Shown here: in pieces, positions 1 to 7,053 of the stretch
Layout of the letters: each line of letters opens with the position of its first letter
Position numbering within the stretch: the stretch's first letter is position 1
From: Pavlovales sp. CCMP2436
Lineage: Eukaryota > Haptophyta > Pavlovophyceae > Pavlovales
Direction of reading: 5' to 3'
Assembly: GCA_026770615.1 (NCBI GenBank)
Contig: MU631350.1
Span: 208,610-221,810 of the forward strand
Length of the DNA: 13,201 nt
The notes under the pieces: generated by a model
What the model saw: only the letters and a program-made list of their open reading frames with translations
The model's database searches: none
Told to the model about the DNA's origin: nothing
Program-made: the position numbers and the translations under genes

Positions 1-234
1 CTCTTTGGCGAGACCGGGAAGGTGTACGTTGGCAAGGTGATGAGCTACCGCGAGCTCAATGGGAAGGACCTCAAGAAGCACGGCCTGTGGGAGATCCGCT
101 ACGAAGACGACAGTGACCCGGAGGACGACAAGGAGGAGCTCACGCTGCAGGAGCTCTGCGTAGCCCTCTCGTACGCCAGCGACCTCGGGATGAGGGGCGC
201 CGCTGCTCGGGACCTGGCACAGCGAGTAATCTAG
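1..234 (+). CDS. C-terminal part of a Tudor-like domain protein (5' truncated by the window)
   Basis: The frame is open from the first base and ends at TAG 232-234, so only about 77 C-terminal residues are visible. The pattern is a small beta-barrel of the Tudor/Agenet-like kind: a Gly-Lys-Val strand start, then W-E-I-R-Y-E-D-D-S-D-P-E-D-D, then an acidic stretch leading to E-L-T-L-Q-E-L-C. This resembles the 'Y-x-V-x-Y-E-D-G-D-x-E' core of chromatin-reader Tudor folds in many algal proteins. The third codon positions are strongly G/C. The assignment rests on that motif pattern only. It may be a host gene flanking the inserted element or a gene of the element itself; the missing N-terminus would decide. 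No catalytic domain is visible. Confidence 0.5.
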   Translation, partial: LFGETGKVYVGKVMSYRELNGKDLKKHGLWEIRYEDDSDPEDDKEELTLQELCVALSYASDLGMRGAAARDLAQRVI

Positions 235-1101
235 TCAAATTGTGTCGCTATGCTAAGGCCACGTGCTAGTTGTATTGGTAGCTTCAGTCCGCTGGCTGTG
301 AGTCAAGTTCAACACTTTATCACACTTCATGCTTGTAGGCTGCACTTGGCCTACGGCTACTTAGCGGCCTATCGGGCCTAGCGCTAGGAAATGGACCTCT
401 GGCACCGAAGTGGAGGCTGCAGCGTCAGCCTCGCGTGCAGCAAACCCAACAGTCTGTCTCCTGCAGCGCGCGCAACCCAGCATGGGTCGTCTGTACTCCT
501 CGGAGCAGCTGACACGCTGCAGCGTCTTGGGCCTCGCGAGACGGTCTCCCGGCCAGCCTCCTCGCCCGCCTTTCGCGTCGGCCCTGCGATGTGAGCTGCT
601 GCGTGCGATCAACCCTGTCGGCCCCCCTCATTCGGCCCCGCCGCCGCGTAGGCGCTGCTCTGCGATGAGCTGGACGAGCAGAGCCCTCCGCCACTGTTGC
701 CGAGAGCGCCATCCGCGCCCTCGTCCTCGCCCTGTGCGCCCTTCACAGCTGCCGCCGACCAAGCTCCGCAACCGCCCTCCGCGCCATCCACCGCTGCCGC
801 CGGCCAAGCTTCCGCCATCGTCCACTGCGGGCGGCAAGCCAAGTTCTTTCAGCCTGCAAGCCAAGTTGAAATACTTGGGTTGGCGTCTGAAATACTTGGG
901 TAACAATCTTTTCCGGTTATACTCGGCCTCGCCGTGGCAGGGCGAGCCGAGGGCGATCCGCAGGGAGATCTCGCGCGAGGTGACGGCCTTCTGCTGCTGC
1001 TGCTGCATCGCGGCTGCTCGCTGATCCGGGCGTGTACTTTTTTTTGGTGGTGTGTCACTTCTTCTGCACTGCTCGGTACTTGACCGAGCGTGGCCGGACT
1101 T
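235..1101. other. Gene-poor interval with a Pro/Ala-rich open stretch
   Basis: No convincing gene is seen. Between about 590 and 905 several frames are open on both strands because of GC-rich, Pro/Ala-biased sequence; one plus frame (about 655-903) reads as a Pro/Ser/Ala-rich polypeptide with no usable start and could be a relic. A short direct repeat (core gaaatacttgggt) occurs at about 869-883 and 889-902, and a CTG run lies at about 991-1006. Nothing else is supported. Confidence 0.4.
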
Positions 1102-1920
1102 CTAGTGGAAGCCGAACTTCTCGTAGCCCATGTCCGATTCGGAGGAGGCCGGCTGCGGCTGCTGCTGCGGGTTGGGCGTGGCCCAGGCGGGCAGCGCGGT
1201 GCCCGCGAATATGTCGCCGAGGGCCGCCGGCGAGTGGTCGGCGCGCCGGCGCAGGAGCATGAGCTGCACGGGCGCCCACTTGATGCCGAAGACCTAGCTC
1301 ATCGAGTAGAACATGTCGAGCTGCACGGCGGCCATGAGGACGTCCTCATGCCTGATCTCGTGCCCCTCGAGCAGCGGCTGGCGGTTGCAGTCGAGCTGTG
1401 GGAGGTGGCGGCGGTTGCCGTTGTAGTCCATGATGCGCACGGAGACGTTGACGCGCTTGTAGGTGGGGAGGTCGTTGTCGTAGCGCTGCTTCACGGCGGG
1501 GCTCATCTTGCCGCGCACGGCCTTGAGCGAGAGATCGCGGGCGTTGAGCACCTCCTTCTGGTGCGTGTACACAAAGTCGGCGACGCGCTCGTCCACCAGG
1601 TTGAGCACGGCGAAGAATTGCTGGACGCGCTCGGATTCGATGCCCTCGATCGCGCGGTCGGCGAGGCCCAGCGTGAAGACGGCCTTGTCGGGCGAGTCCG
1701 GGCCGAACTTGGAGCCCATGTTACCCTCGGGGCCGAGCAGCGGCCAGTCGGCGGCCATGAGCGGCGAGATGAGCGCGAGCGCGCGCTTGTTGGGTCCGTA
1801 CGTGACGCGCACGGTGCTCTTGAGCTTCTGGTTCTCGCCGGCCGGCTTCATGTAGTGCAGCTCGACGCCCAGGAGCTTCTGGTCGAAGTCCTGCGCGTCC
1901 ATGAAGAGCGCGGCGGACAT
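1102..1920 (-). CDS. Candidate viral ssDNA-binding protein, with in-frame TAG
   Basis: The ATG at 1920 opens a 208-residue frame that stops at TAG 1296-1294. The same frame then stays open for 63 more codons to TAG 1104-1102, with the same G/C third-position bias, and includes V-F-G-I-K-W-A-P-V-Q and a Gln/Pro-rich tail ending G-Y-E-K-F-G-F-H. From memory, a D-x-L-x-A-x-V-Q-L region followed by F-G-I-x-W-x-x-x-Q is the C-terminal signature of OB-fold single-stranded-DNA-binding proteins of large eukaryotic DNA viruses (ASFV CP312R type). In the body, S-K-F-G-P and K-x-R-Y fit that reading but do not prove it. If correct, it coats ssDNA during replication by the polymerase and helicase further right. 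The TAG lies just before the conserved C-terminal strand, so it is a nonsense mutation, a readthrough site or an error. The gene starts beside the AT-rich repeat array. An unrelated virion or replication protein remains possible. Confidence 0.5.
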
Positions 1921-2023
1921 GGCGACGGCGGAGGCGCGGAGGAGGTCTGTGCGCGCGGATGCGTGTGCGAGAAGGAGTGACGAGGTGTGCCTTACTTAAA
2001 AAAAAGAAAAATCAAGAAATTAA

Positions 2024-2597
2024 AAATCGGCGGTATGTGAGGCATAGTTATGCTACCTACCCAATCTCAACATGCCCCTTATAAAGTCAGTTACTTTTTT
2101 TCCCGCCTTTTCTTTTAACTTCTTTTAAAAAACAATTTTAAAATTCGTCGGTATGTGAGGCATAGTTATGCTACCTCCCCGATTTCAACATGGTCCTTAT
2201 AAACGTAAGGCGGGGAAAAAAGTAACTGTCGTTAATAAGAACCATGTTGAGATCGGGGAGTTAGCATAACTATGCCTCACATACCGCCGATTTTCAATTG
2301 TTTCAATTAATTTATATATTATTTTAGTCAATATTAAATTTAATTCATTTAATATTAAAGAAATAGAAATAAAGAAAAATGAGGGAAAAGAATAGACGGG
2401 AAAAAAAAGTAACTGACGTTATAAGGGGCATGTTGAGATCGGGTAGGTAGCATCACTATGTCTCACATAACGCCGATTTTTAATTTTTTTTTAAAAAAAA
2501 AAAAAAAAGAGGCGGGAAGAAAAAGTAACTGACGTTATAAGGGGCATGTTGAGATCGGCATATCTATGCCCCACATACCGCCGATTTTTTTTTTTTT
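2024..2597. repeat. Array of five ~80-bp dispersed repeats in both orientations
   Basis: A unit of about 80 bp (tatgtgaggcatagttatgc at one end, ttataacgtcagttac then poly-T and cccgcc at the other) occurs five times. Two copies are forward (about 2024-2107 and 2141-2206) and three are reverse (about 2209-2294, 2396-2481 and 2511-2597). Copies differ by scattered substitutions; the last lacks about 10 nt in the middle. Each unit holds a small palindrome (gcata-NN-tatgc), a TTATAA-like box and an A- or T-tract. About 100 bp of plain AT-rich DNA separates the third and fourth copies. The array fills the spacer between the divergent SSB-like gene and the small membrane-anchored gene. It could be an origin, a shared promoter/enhancer, or nested MITE insertions. 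Confidence 0.85.
2141..2294. repeat. Large imperfect inverted repeat (head-to-head array copies)
   Basis: The second (forward) and third (reverse) copies of the array face each other with almost no spacer. They give arms of about 65 bp that could extrude as a long cruciform. Both arms share a variant (atggtccttat / ataagaaccat) where other copies read atgcccctta, so this pair is more alike than the rest and probably arose by local inverted duplication. Confidence 0.75.
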
Positions 2598-2628
2598 ACA
2601 CATTTAAATTCGCGTACGCTCGCTAACG

Positions 2629-2931
2629 ATGCTCGCCCTCGGTGCCGCCGCCGTGTGCGTTCTCTACCGCGTCAGTCTAGCAGCCCCCGCCACCGCCGAC
2701 ACCACCGAGAATACCTTCAGCGACCCCGTATTCGAGCGCACCCTCCAGCAGACCGAGGGCATCGAGACCTCCTTCAATCCCGCGCTCGACAAGGCGCACC
2801 GTGAGGAATTGCTCGCGCAGCACGCAGGCTTCACGCTCACGCGCGCCCAGGAGCATTCACAGGACCTGCAACTGGCCGCGAGCCGGCTGATGTCGAGCTC
2901 CTCTGTGACGCGCTCCCCGTACGCGGCGTAG
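2629..2931 (+). CDS. Small membrane-anchored or secreted protein, unknown function
   Basis: This 100-residue frame starts at the first ATG after the AT-rich array. The N-terminus is hydrophobic (about residues 1-19, Leu/Ala/Val-rich), fitting a signal peptide or single membrane anchor. A polar segment with acidic and Gln residues follows, with a probable amphipathic helix around residues 50-85. Third positions are strongly G/C. The last 95 bases overlap the opposite-strand Gln-rich gene, so the two are convergent and the true 3' boundary of one is uncertain. No family is recognised. The anchor-plus-helix layout is common in minor capsid and membrane proteins of eukaryotic dsDNA viruses, but nothing here proves it. 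Confidence 0.55.
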   Translation: MLALGAAAVCVLYRVSLAAPATADTTENTFSDPVFERTLQQTEGIETSFNPALDKAHREELLAQHAGFTLTRAQEHSQDLQLAASRLMSSSSVTRSPYAA

Positions 2932-3280
2932 CAGCAAAGGCCACCTTGCGGCCCGGCGCCGACTGCTGCTGCTGCTCCTGCTGCGGCTGCTGTTGCTGCT
3001 GCGTGATCGGCTGCTGCTGCTGCTGCTGTTGATCGTGGCGCGCCTCGTGCGCCGCCGAAATCGCCGTGCGCTGCGCCAACGCCTGCGCCCAGTTCGCCGC
3101 CTGCGTCTCCCGCCCCCGCCGGAGCCTGTCGAGCATGACCGGGTCCCGCCGCGACGCTTCGAACATAACGTAGCTCGGCGTTGGCGGCCCAAAGCGGTTG
3201 TGGTACAGCCCCTGCACCTGCCGGCGCGCGTTCGACTCCCAGTTCGTCCGGTTCGACGAGATGCGCTGCGTGAGGTCCAT
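2837..3280 (-). CDS. Gln-rich basic protein, unknown function
   Basis: I chose the ATG at 3280, giving 147 residues. It begins M-D-L-T-Q-R-I-S-S-N-R-T-N-W, directly after the stop (3287-3285) of the upstream minus-strand frame; starting at 3430 would add 50 residues of unlikely composition that overlap that gene. Residues 1-75 look folded (R-R-Q-V-Q-G-L-Y-H-N-R-F-G-P-P). A poly-Gln tract with short breaks follows, then a Ser/Arg/Pro-rich tail. No known domain is recognised. The 3' end overlaps the convergent small membrane-protein gene by 95 bp. It could be a virion or DNA-binding protein of the element. Confidence 0.5.
   Translation of the reverse strand: MDLTQRISSNRTNWESNARRQVQGLYHNRFGPPTPSYVMFEASRRDPVMLDRLRRGRETQAANWAQALAQRTAISAAHEARHDQQQQQQQPITQQQQQPQQEQQQQSAPGRKVAFAATPRTGSASQRSSTSAGSRPVAGPVNAPGRA
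2963..3030. repeat. CTG/CAG trinucleotide tract coding for poly-Gln
   Basis: Runs of ctg with occasional ctc, cgg and ttg interruptions read as CAG/CAA (Gln) on the minus strand inside the Gln-rich gene. The two densest runs are about 2963-3002 and 3011-3031. Such tracts are prone to length change. Confidence 0.8.
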
Positions 3281-3284
3281 TGCG

Positions 3285-3668
3285 CTACCAGGTCGCGCAG
3301 AAAAAATCAGCAGCGCCCTGAGCAGGGCCCTGGGCATGCACGCACTCGCCCGCGGCGTTCGGGCAAATGGCGCACCCGGCGCAGCGCCACGCCTGCAGCC
3401 GCGTTCTTGCGCGGGCCGCGCGCTCAGCACAGAGCCGCGCGAGCCTGAACCAGGCCGCCGCGCCTTCCGCCTTCGCGCCTTCCGCTTCCTCGTCGCACCC
3501 CAGCGCGCAGAAGCGCTCGCACTAGGCGCGCGAGACGTCGCGCACGTAGTAGAGCTGTGAGTGGGCGAAGTGCGGCGTCGCGTAGCTCCCGTACTGGTCG
3601 AGGTCGGCGACCGTCCACTCCGTCCTTTTGAAGTCCATCCTTTTGAAGTCCATCCTTTCTAAGTCCAT
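3285..3668 (-). pseudogene. Cys-rich small protein interrupted by TAG
   Basis: One minus frame runs from ATG 3668 to TAG 3287-3285 with a single internal TAG at 3524-3522. The part before the stop contains T-E-W-T-V-A-D-L-D-Q-Y-G-S-Y and ends Y-Y-V-R-D-V-S-R-A. The part after it continues with C-x3-C-x3-C, a helical Ala/Arg-rich stretch and C-x2-C-x2-C-x6-C, suggesting a metal-binding module split by the stop. G/C third-position bias is the same on both sides, so I read this as one broken gene rather than two. The first codons come from a 15-bp tandem repeat that encodes M-D-[LF]-[EK]-R units, so the real start within the repeat is uncertain. The downstream Gln-rich gene starts 5 bases after its stop. 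No family is recognised. Confidence 0.45.
3623..3667. repeat. 15-bp tandem repeat (three copies)
   Basis: The unit tccttttgaagtcca occurs twice exactly (3623-3637, 3638-3652) and once with two changes (3653-3667); a partial fourth follows. The period is five codons, so copy-number change keeps the minus frame open and adds possible ATG starts to the Cys-rich gene. It sits in the spacer of two divergent genes. Confidence 0.85.
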
Positions 3669-3722
3669 CCTTTTTACAGGCGAGTGTGAAAACTTTCTGC
3701 CGTAGCTTGCAGCTCGTAAGTA

Positions 3723-4016
3723 ATGGCGATGCTGCCCAACTCGGTCTACTCGGTGAAGATGATGAACCTGTGCACCAAGACCTTCTTCGAGGCCACGGCG
3801 GCCGCGAACCGGCTGGAGGTGCGCATCGCCAAGAACGGGCGGCGCGCCTTTGTGGCGAACGCGCCGACCGAACGCGCCAACCTCTGATGGAAGTGGGCGA
3901 GCGCCGCGCAGATCGACCTCTTCTCCGGCGTCGCTCAAGAGCCCGCCGGCGTCGCTCAAGACCCCGCCGGATTGGAGCTGCCCGCCAAGCGCGTCCGCAA
4001 GCCGAAACTAGTTTAA
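3723..4016 (+). pseudogene. Short protein of unknown function, interrupted by TGA
   Basis: ATG 3723 opens 54 codons to TGA 3885-3887. The same frame then runs on for 42 codons to TAA 4014-4016 with unchanged G/C third-position bias. The first part begins M-A-M-L-P-N-S-V-Y-S-V-K-M-M and contains a beta-like L-E-V-R-I-A-K-N-G-R-R-A-F-V. The part after the TGA starts W-K-W-A-S-A-A-Q-I-D-L-F, includes a near-exact 21-base repeat coding for V-A-Q-[ED]-P-A-G, and ends in a basic tail (K-R-V-R-K-P-K). The tail could act as a nuclear localisation or DNA-contact segment. The gene lies divergent to the Cys-rich gene with a 54-bp spacer. No family is recognised. Confidence 0.4.
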
Positions 4017-4030
4017 ATACTAGTTTAAAT
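4007..4030. repeat. 12-bp tandem duplication across a stop codon
   Basis: The sequence actagtttaaat occurs twice in direct tandem (4007-4018, 4019-4030). It covers the TAA of the short plus-strand gene and the last stop before the HUH frame. It is a small recent-looking duplication in otherwise GC-rich DNA. Confidence 0.9.
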
Positions 4031-4869
4031 TCGGCGCAGCCGGACGGGAAGCGCGGGAAAAGAGATGCGCGCGAGCCGTTGCCGCACGCGCCCGAAGCGG
4101 CCTCGACGTCGCGCGCGGCCGGCTCGGCCTGCAGCTCGGCGTGCGCGACACGCGCGTCGACCACCTCGACGCCGCGCTCCCGGCGGCACCACGCGACGCG
4201 CCCCTGAGCGGCAAGGTCACGAGCAGCATCCAGGTCGCGATCGGCAGCTCGACCGCCGACGGCATGCGCGCCGCCGCGTGGGACAAGGCCTCGGGCGAGT
4301 GGAAGGCGCGCGCGACGGGCGGGCGGAAAACGGACTTCAAGACGGCCGGCCTCAAGTACGACCACAACCTGGGCAAGGCGGGCGAGGCCATCGGTCGTCG
4401 TCGCCAAGGAAGCAATTTTTGCATCACATGAAATACAAACCGTCGCAAGTTCAACGAGACGCAGAACCCGACCGCCGTGCAGACCGCGCTCAACGTCTGC
4501 TTCGGTAAGCAGATCTTCGACATCCTGAGCATCGGCCCGGCGCACCCGGACGTGTACGCATCGGACGCGCTGCACCCGAATGAGTTCGTGCAGCAGGTAG
4601 ACTTGAAGGCCGGGGTCGAGTGCGGGCCCATGACCGGGGCGCTGCATGCCCACATCTACCTCACCATCAGCCACTACTCGCAGCTGCGCGTCAACAAGCT
4701 CGCGCTCCAGGCGCTCTTCAAACAGGCGTACAACAAAGCGGCCTCGAGCAGCTCCGGGCAAATCCTGATGCGCGCGCTGCCCGCCTGCAAGATTGAGCTA
4801 CAGGCGCAGACCGACTGGGGGCACATCGTCGCGCACTACAAGCAAGTCAGCACCGTGACGGGCGTCTGA
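4024..4869 (+). pseudogene. HUH-superfamily replication endonuclease, interrupted by TGA in motif I
   Basis: One plus frame is open from 4024 to TGA 4867-4869 except for TGA 4429-4431. The C-terminal half shows the three Rep motifs in order: motif I N-F-C-I-T-[stop]-N-T-N (4414-4440), motif II E-C-G-P-M-T-G-A-L-H-A-H-I-Y-L (metal-binding H-A-H at 4645-4653), and motif III W-G-H-I-V-A-H-Y-K-Q (candidate nucleophile Tyr codon 4837-4839). HUH enzymes nick one strand, stay covalently bound through Tyr and start rolling-circle replication; relatives occur in mriyaviruses, CRESS viruses and transposons. The N-terminal half (about 130 residues) is unrecognised. There is no ATG in frame before 4264, so the start is lost, spliced or frameshifted. 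Without suppression of the stop the frame is nonfunctional. Confidence 0.6.
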
Positions 4870-5021
4870 ATCGTGAACCGACTTAACTGAAGCTATTATT
4901 GAAGCTAATGAAGCAAAGTATTTAAGTATCCAAATATTTAATTATCTAAAGTAATTAAGTATTTAAGCAGAGTTCATACTTAGTCAAGCTCGCTTGCATA
5001 TTTCGCGCGCAATCACCAGCC
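4870..5021. other. AT-rich spacer
   Basis: This 152-bp spacer between the HUH frame and the membrane-protein gene is AT-rich and has short repeated words (agtatttaagtat / taagtatttaag; gaagcta twice). It probably holds the promoter of the plus-strand membrane-protein gene, whose ATG sits in a favourable gccATGa context. No clear TATA box can be assigned. Confidence 0.4.
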
Positions 5022-5269
5022 ATGATCGGCTGCCTCGCGGGCTTGTTCTTCACCTCGGCGGGTGCCTTCAACCACGACGCGCTCGGCCGTCTGGGTCGAT
5101 CGCGCTCGTGGACCTCGTCGGCACGGTGCTCATCGCCGGCGCGCTCGCCCGCAGCTACCGGTACCCGCTCCTGCCCGCGCTCGCCGGCGCGCTCGTCCTC
5201 GGCGAGGCCGTACACCTCGCGCTCTCTATCGACACGCCCGTGACGGAGGCGCTCCTCGACCGAGCCTAG
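5022..5269 (+). pseudogene. Small viral-type membrane protein, frameshifted
   Basis: ATG 5022 opens a hydrophobic N-terminus (M-I-G-C-L-A-G-L-F-F-T-S-A-G-A-F). From about 5095 the coding signal moves to another frame, which holds two membrane segments, I-A-L-V-D-L-V-G-T-V-L-I-A and L-A-G-A-L-V-L-G-E-A-V-H, then S-I-D-T-P-V and TAG 5267-5269. From memory, the pattern V-D-x-x-G-T ... G-x-x-x-H-x-x-x-x-x-x-T-x-V is that of a short membrane protein widespread in nucleocytoviruses and related elements; its function is unknown to me, probably virion membrane or assembly. A one-base indel around the GGG at 5093-5095 would join the halves. The gene is convergent with the helicase, stop codons almost touching. 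Confidence 0.5.
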
Positions 5270-5281
5270 GCGGCCTAGGCC
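5265..5281. other. Palindrome supplying stop codons to convergent genes
   Basis: The sequence gcctaggcggcctaggc holds two CCTAGG palindromes, each giving TAG on both strands. The plus-strand membrane-protein gene ends at the first (TAG 5267-5269). The minus-strand helicase ends at the second (TAG 5277-5275), with a backup TAG in frame at the first. This leaves 5 bp between the coding regions. Confidence 0.8.
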
Positions 5282-7053
5282 GTCTCCTCAGCCGTCTGCG
5301 CTGCGGCCTTTTCCGCGAGGCTGGCCTCGAGCGCGGCGGCCAGCTCGAGGTCCTCCGCCGCCTCGAGCTCCATACGCGCGAGCTCGCGCAGGCCCGTATC
5401 CTCCTCCTCCGCCTCCGGCTCCACTTGTGCGAGGGCGCAGCGGCAGTACATCGTGCGCTGGCTCTTCTCGGCGTGCTTGCGCGTGCATTTCTCGTAGGCC
5501 GGGCGCACCTTGAAGTAGCCCTTCGCGCTGCGCAGCGGCATCGAGAGGAACTTGAAGTTGAAGGCCTTGGTCATGGCGAGCGCGAGCTTGGTCAGCTCCT
5601 GTTTGGAGGTGGGCTTCGGCGAGCCCGAGCACTCAAGGTCGTCGCAGAAGGCCTGCATCATCACGAGCACCAGCACGTCGCTCTTGAGGTCGAAGACCAC
5701 CTGCGTCTGGAAGAAGCGCTCGAGCTTGTCGTCCAGCGTGTCAGGCGGCGCCGCGGCGAGCGACTCGGCGACCGAGGTCACCTCGAGCGGGACGAGCGAC
5801 TCCTCGCCGCCGTTGAGCTGGTAGCGGTGGCAGTGGTAGGCCATGTACATGAAGCACTCGGTCAGTGCGATGTTGTTGTTGCGCAGGCCGTTCGCGAAAT
5901 TGTTGTCGCCCACGCGGTGGTACTTGCACAGCTCCGCGCGCGCGGCCGGCGCGTCGAAGAGCAAGGTAGCCGACTCGCGGTGGTGCTCAATGGTTACCTG
6001 ATCCAGTTCGGTGACCGGTAGCCCGCGCGCCGCCGCCGCGTCCCACATGTGCAGCTCGTTCACCGAGTGCGCGCGCGCGTCCGCGTGGTTCTTACTGGCC
6101 GCGATCAGCAGCCGCTCGAGCTGGGCGGTCTGCGCCTGCAGACTGGGGTAGTTGGTCACACGGAAGGGGATTACCTCGATGCGCTCGAGCGTCGCCGCGT
6201 CCGCCGGCTGGTCGCGCACGCCCGTGTCGAAGGTGAGGTCCAGGTTGACGGCGAAGATCGGCGTGGTGTTGTTGGTCACGCTCTGCGCCGTCTTTCCGTA
6301 CGGCTTGCGCGCGCCTCCCGAACTCCCCGGGCCTCCGGTGAACTTCTTGAAGTTGTCGGACTTGATCCGGATGCCCTCCTCCAAGATCACGATCTTGGAA
6401 GTGAGCGCCTCCGCCAGGCTCACGTTGATCTCGGACTTGGGGTTGAAGAGGTGCTCGGCCGTCGCCTCCGCCTCCCACCTGTAGCTGTAGGTCTGCCCGA
6501 GGGCGTTACGCATGCGGAACACGTGCTTTAGGCGGCTCACGAAGCCCGATTTGCCGTTGTTCCCCGCGCCCGTCAGCGCCGGCGCCTTCTTGCGGAAATT
6601 CCCGCCGCCCATCAGCGCCGCGACCGAGATCCTGCACCAGCACCGCTCGCGCGCCTCCTCGCTCTCGAAGAAGCCCTCGTCCGCCTGGCGTAGCTCCGCG
6701 GCGGTCGTCTCGCGGCACTGCTCCTTCCACGCCGAGTAGTCGAGGCAGAGCGACGCACAGTAGTAGTCATGCTCCGTGTAGTCGCGCGCGGTGTCCGAGA
6801 GCCAGTCGTACACCTTGTCCGCCAGTGCGATCTTGCGGTTGTTCGGGTTGTTGCCGAGCCACATCTCCCCATTGAAATTGCGCGCGTGGATGCGCAGCGC
6901 CGAGTGGTACGACGTCCACAACCACGCCCCGCACAGCGACTTGCCCCACTTGATGTTCACGCCCGGGTTCTCAAATTCCATTTTCGCCGCGAACGCGCGC
7001 ACTGCTGACGTGAGGCCCTGCGGCGGGTCGAGCGCGTCGAACTTGTACCACAG
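5275..7053 (-). CDS. D5-like superfamily 3 helicase, C-terminal exon of a polymerase-helicase
   Basis: The frame encodes a replicative AAA+ helicase. Counting from the GTG at 7080, motifs are: Walker A G-A-G-N-N-G-K-S (171-178), Walker B K-I-V-I-L-E-E-G (229-236), the SF3 B' region F-K-K-F-T-G-G ... G-K (244-263), and sensor N279 in P-I-F-A-V-N-L. L-E-R-I-E-V-I-P-F (298-306) is the expected arginine-finger region. A D5-N-like region precedes Walker A. The C-terminus has a Cys cluster (C532, C546, C548) and an acidic helix with a UIM-like motif (578-591). The frame is open up to 7113 but holds no ATG before Met34 (6981), so it is probably a spliced exon joined to the TV-Pol frame upstream; TV-Pol-SF3 fusions are known in virophages and polinton-like viruses. 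No lesion is seen. Confidence 0.9.
   Translation of the reverse strand: MWYKFDALDPPQGLTSAVRAFAAKMEFENPGVNIKWGKSLCGAWLWTSYHSALRIHARNFNGEMWLGNNPNNRKIALADKVYDWLSDTARDYTEHDYYCASLCLDYSAWKEQCRETTAAELRQADEGFFESEEARERCWCRISVAALMGGGNFRKKAPALTGAGNNGKSGFVSRLKHVFRMRNALGQTYSYRWEAEATAEHLFNPKSEINVSLAEALTSKIVILEEGIRIKSDNFKKFTGGPGSSGGARKPYGKTAQSVTNNTTPIFAVNLDLTFDTGVRDQPADAATLERIEVIPFRVTNYPSLQAQTAQLERLLIAASKNHADARAHSVNELHMWDAAAARGLPVTELDQVTIEHHRESATLLFDAPAARAELCKYHRVGDNNFANGLRNNNIALTECFMYMAYHCHRYQLNGGEESLVPLEVTSVAESLAAAPPDTLDDKLERFFQTQVVFDLKSDVLVLVMMQAFCDDLECSGSPKPTSKQELTKLALAMTKAFNFKFLSMPLRSAKGYFKVRPAYEKCTRKHAEKSQRTMYCRCALAQVEPEAEEEDTGLRELARMELEAAEDLELAAALEASLAEKAAAQTAEETA

Noticed and set aside
410..1024. 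204-residue plus-strand open frame
   Set aside because: It is Pro/Arg-rich, the reading depends on GC-rich composition, there is no domain, and a different plus frame looks equally open over part of it.
1090..1980. 296-residue plus-strand open frame
   Set aside because: It is the complement of the SSB-like gene: composition is Val/Glu/His/Arg-biased as expected for an antisense frame in GC-rich DNA, with no domain. The minus frame has folded-protein composition.
2024..2597. CRISPR-like array
   Set aside because: Repeats are ~80 bp, in both orientations, diverged, with irregular spacing and no uniform spacers.
4394..4449. Short GT-AG intron removing the TGA in the HUH gene
   Set aside because: The available GT sites are phase 1 and the AG at 4448-4449 is phase 0, so splicing would break the frame; it would also delete the well-matching motif I.
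3424..4761. 445-residue minus-strand open frame
   Set aside because: It runs antisense to the HUH gene and the short plus-strand gene, has Arg-rich low-information composition, and the opposite strand carries recognisable HUH motifs.
5062..6021. 319-residue plus-strand open frame over the helicase
   Set aside because: It is an antisense shadow of the SF3 helicase with typical Arg/Leu/Val bias and no motifs.
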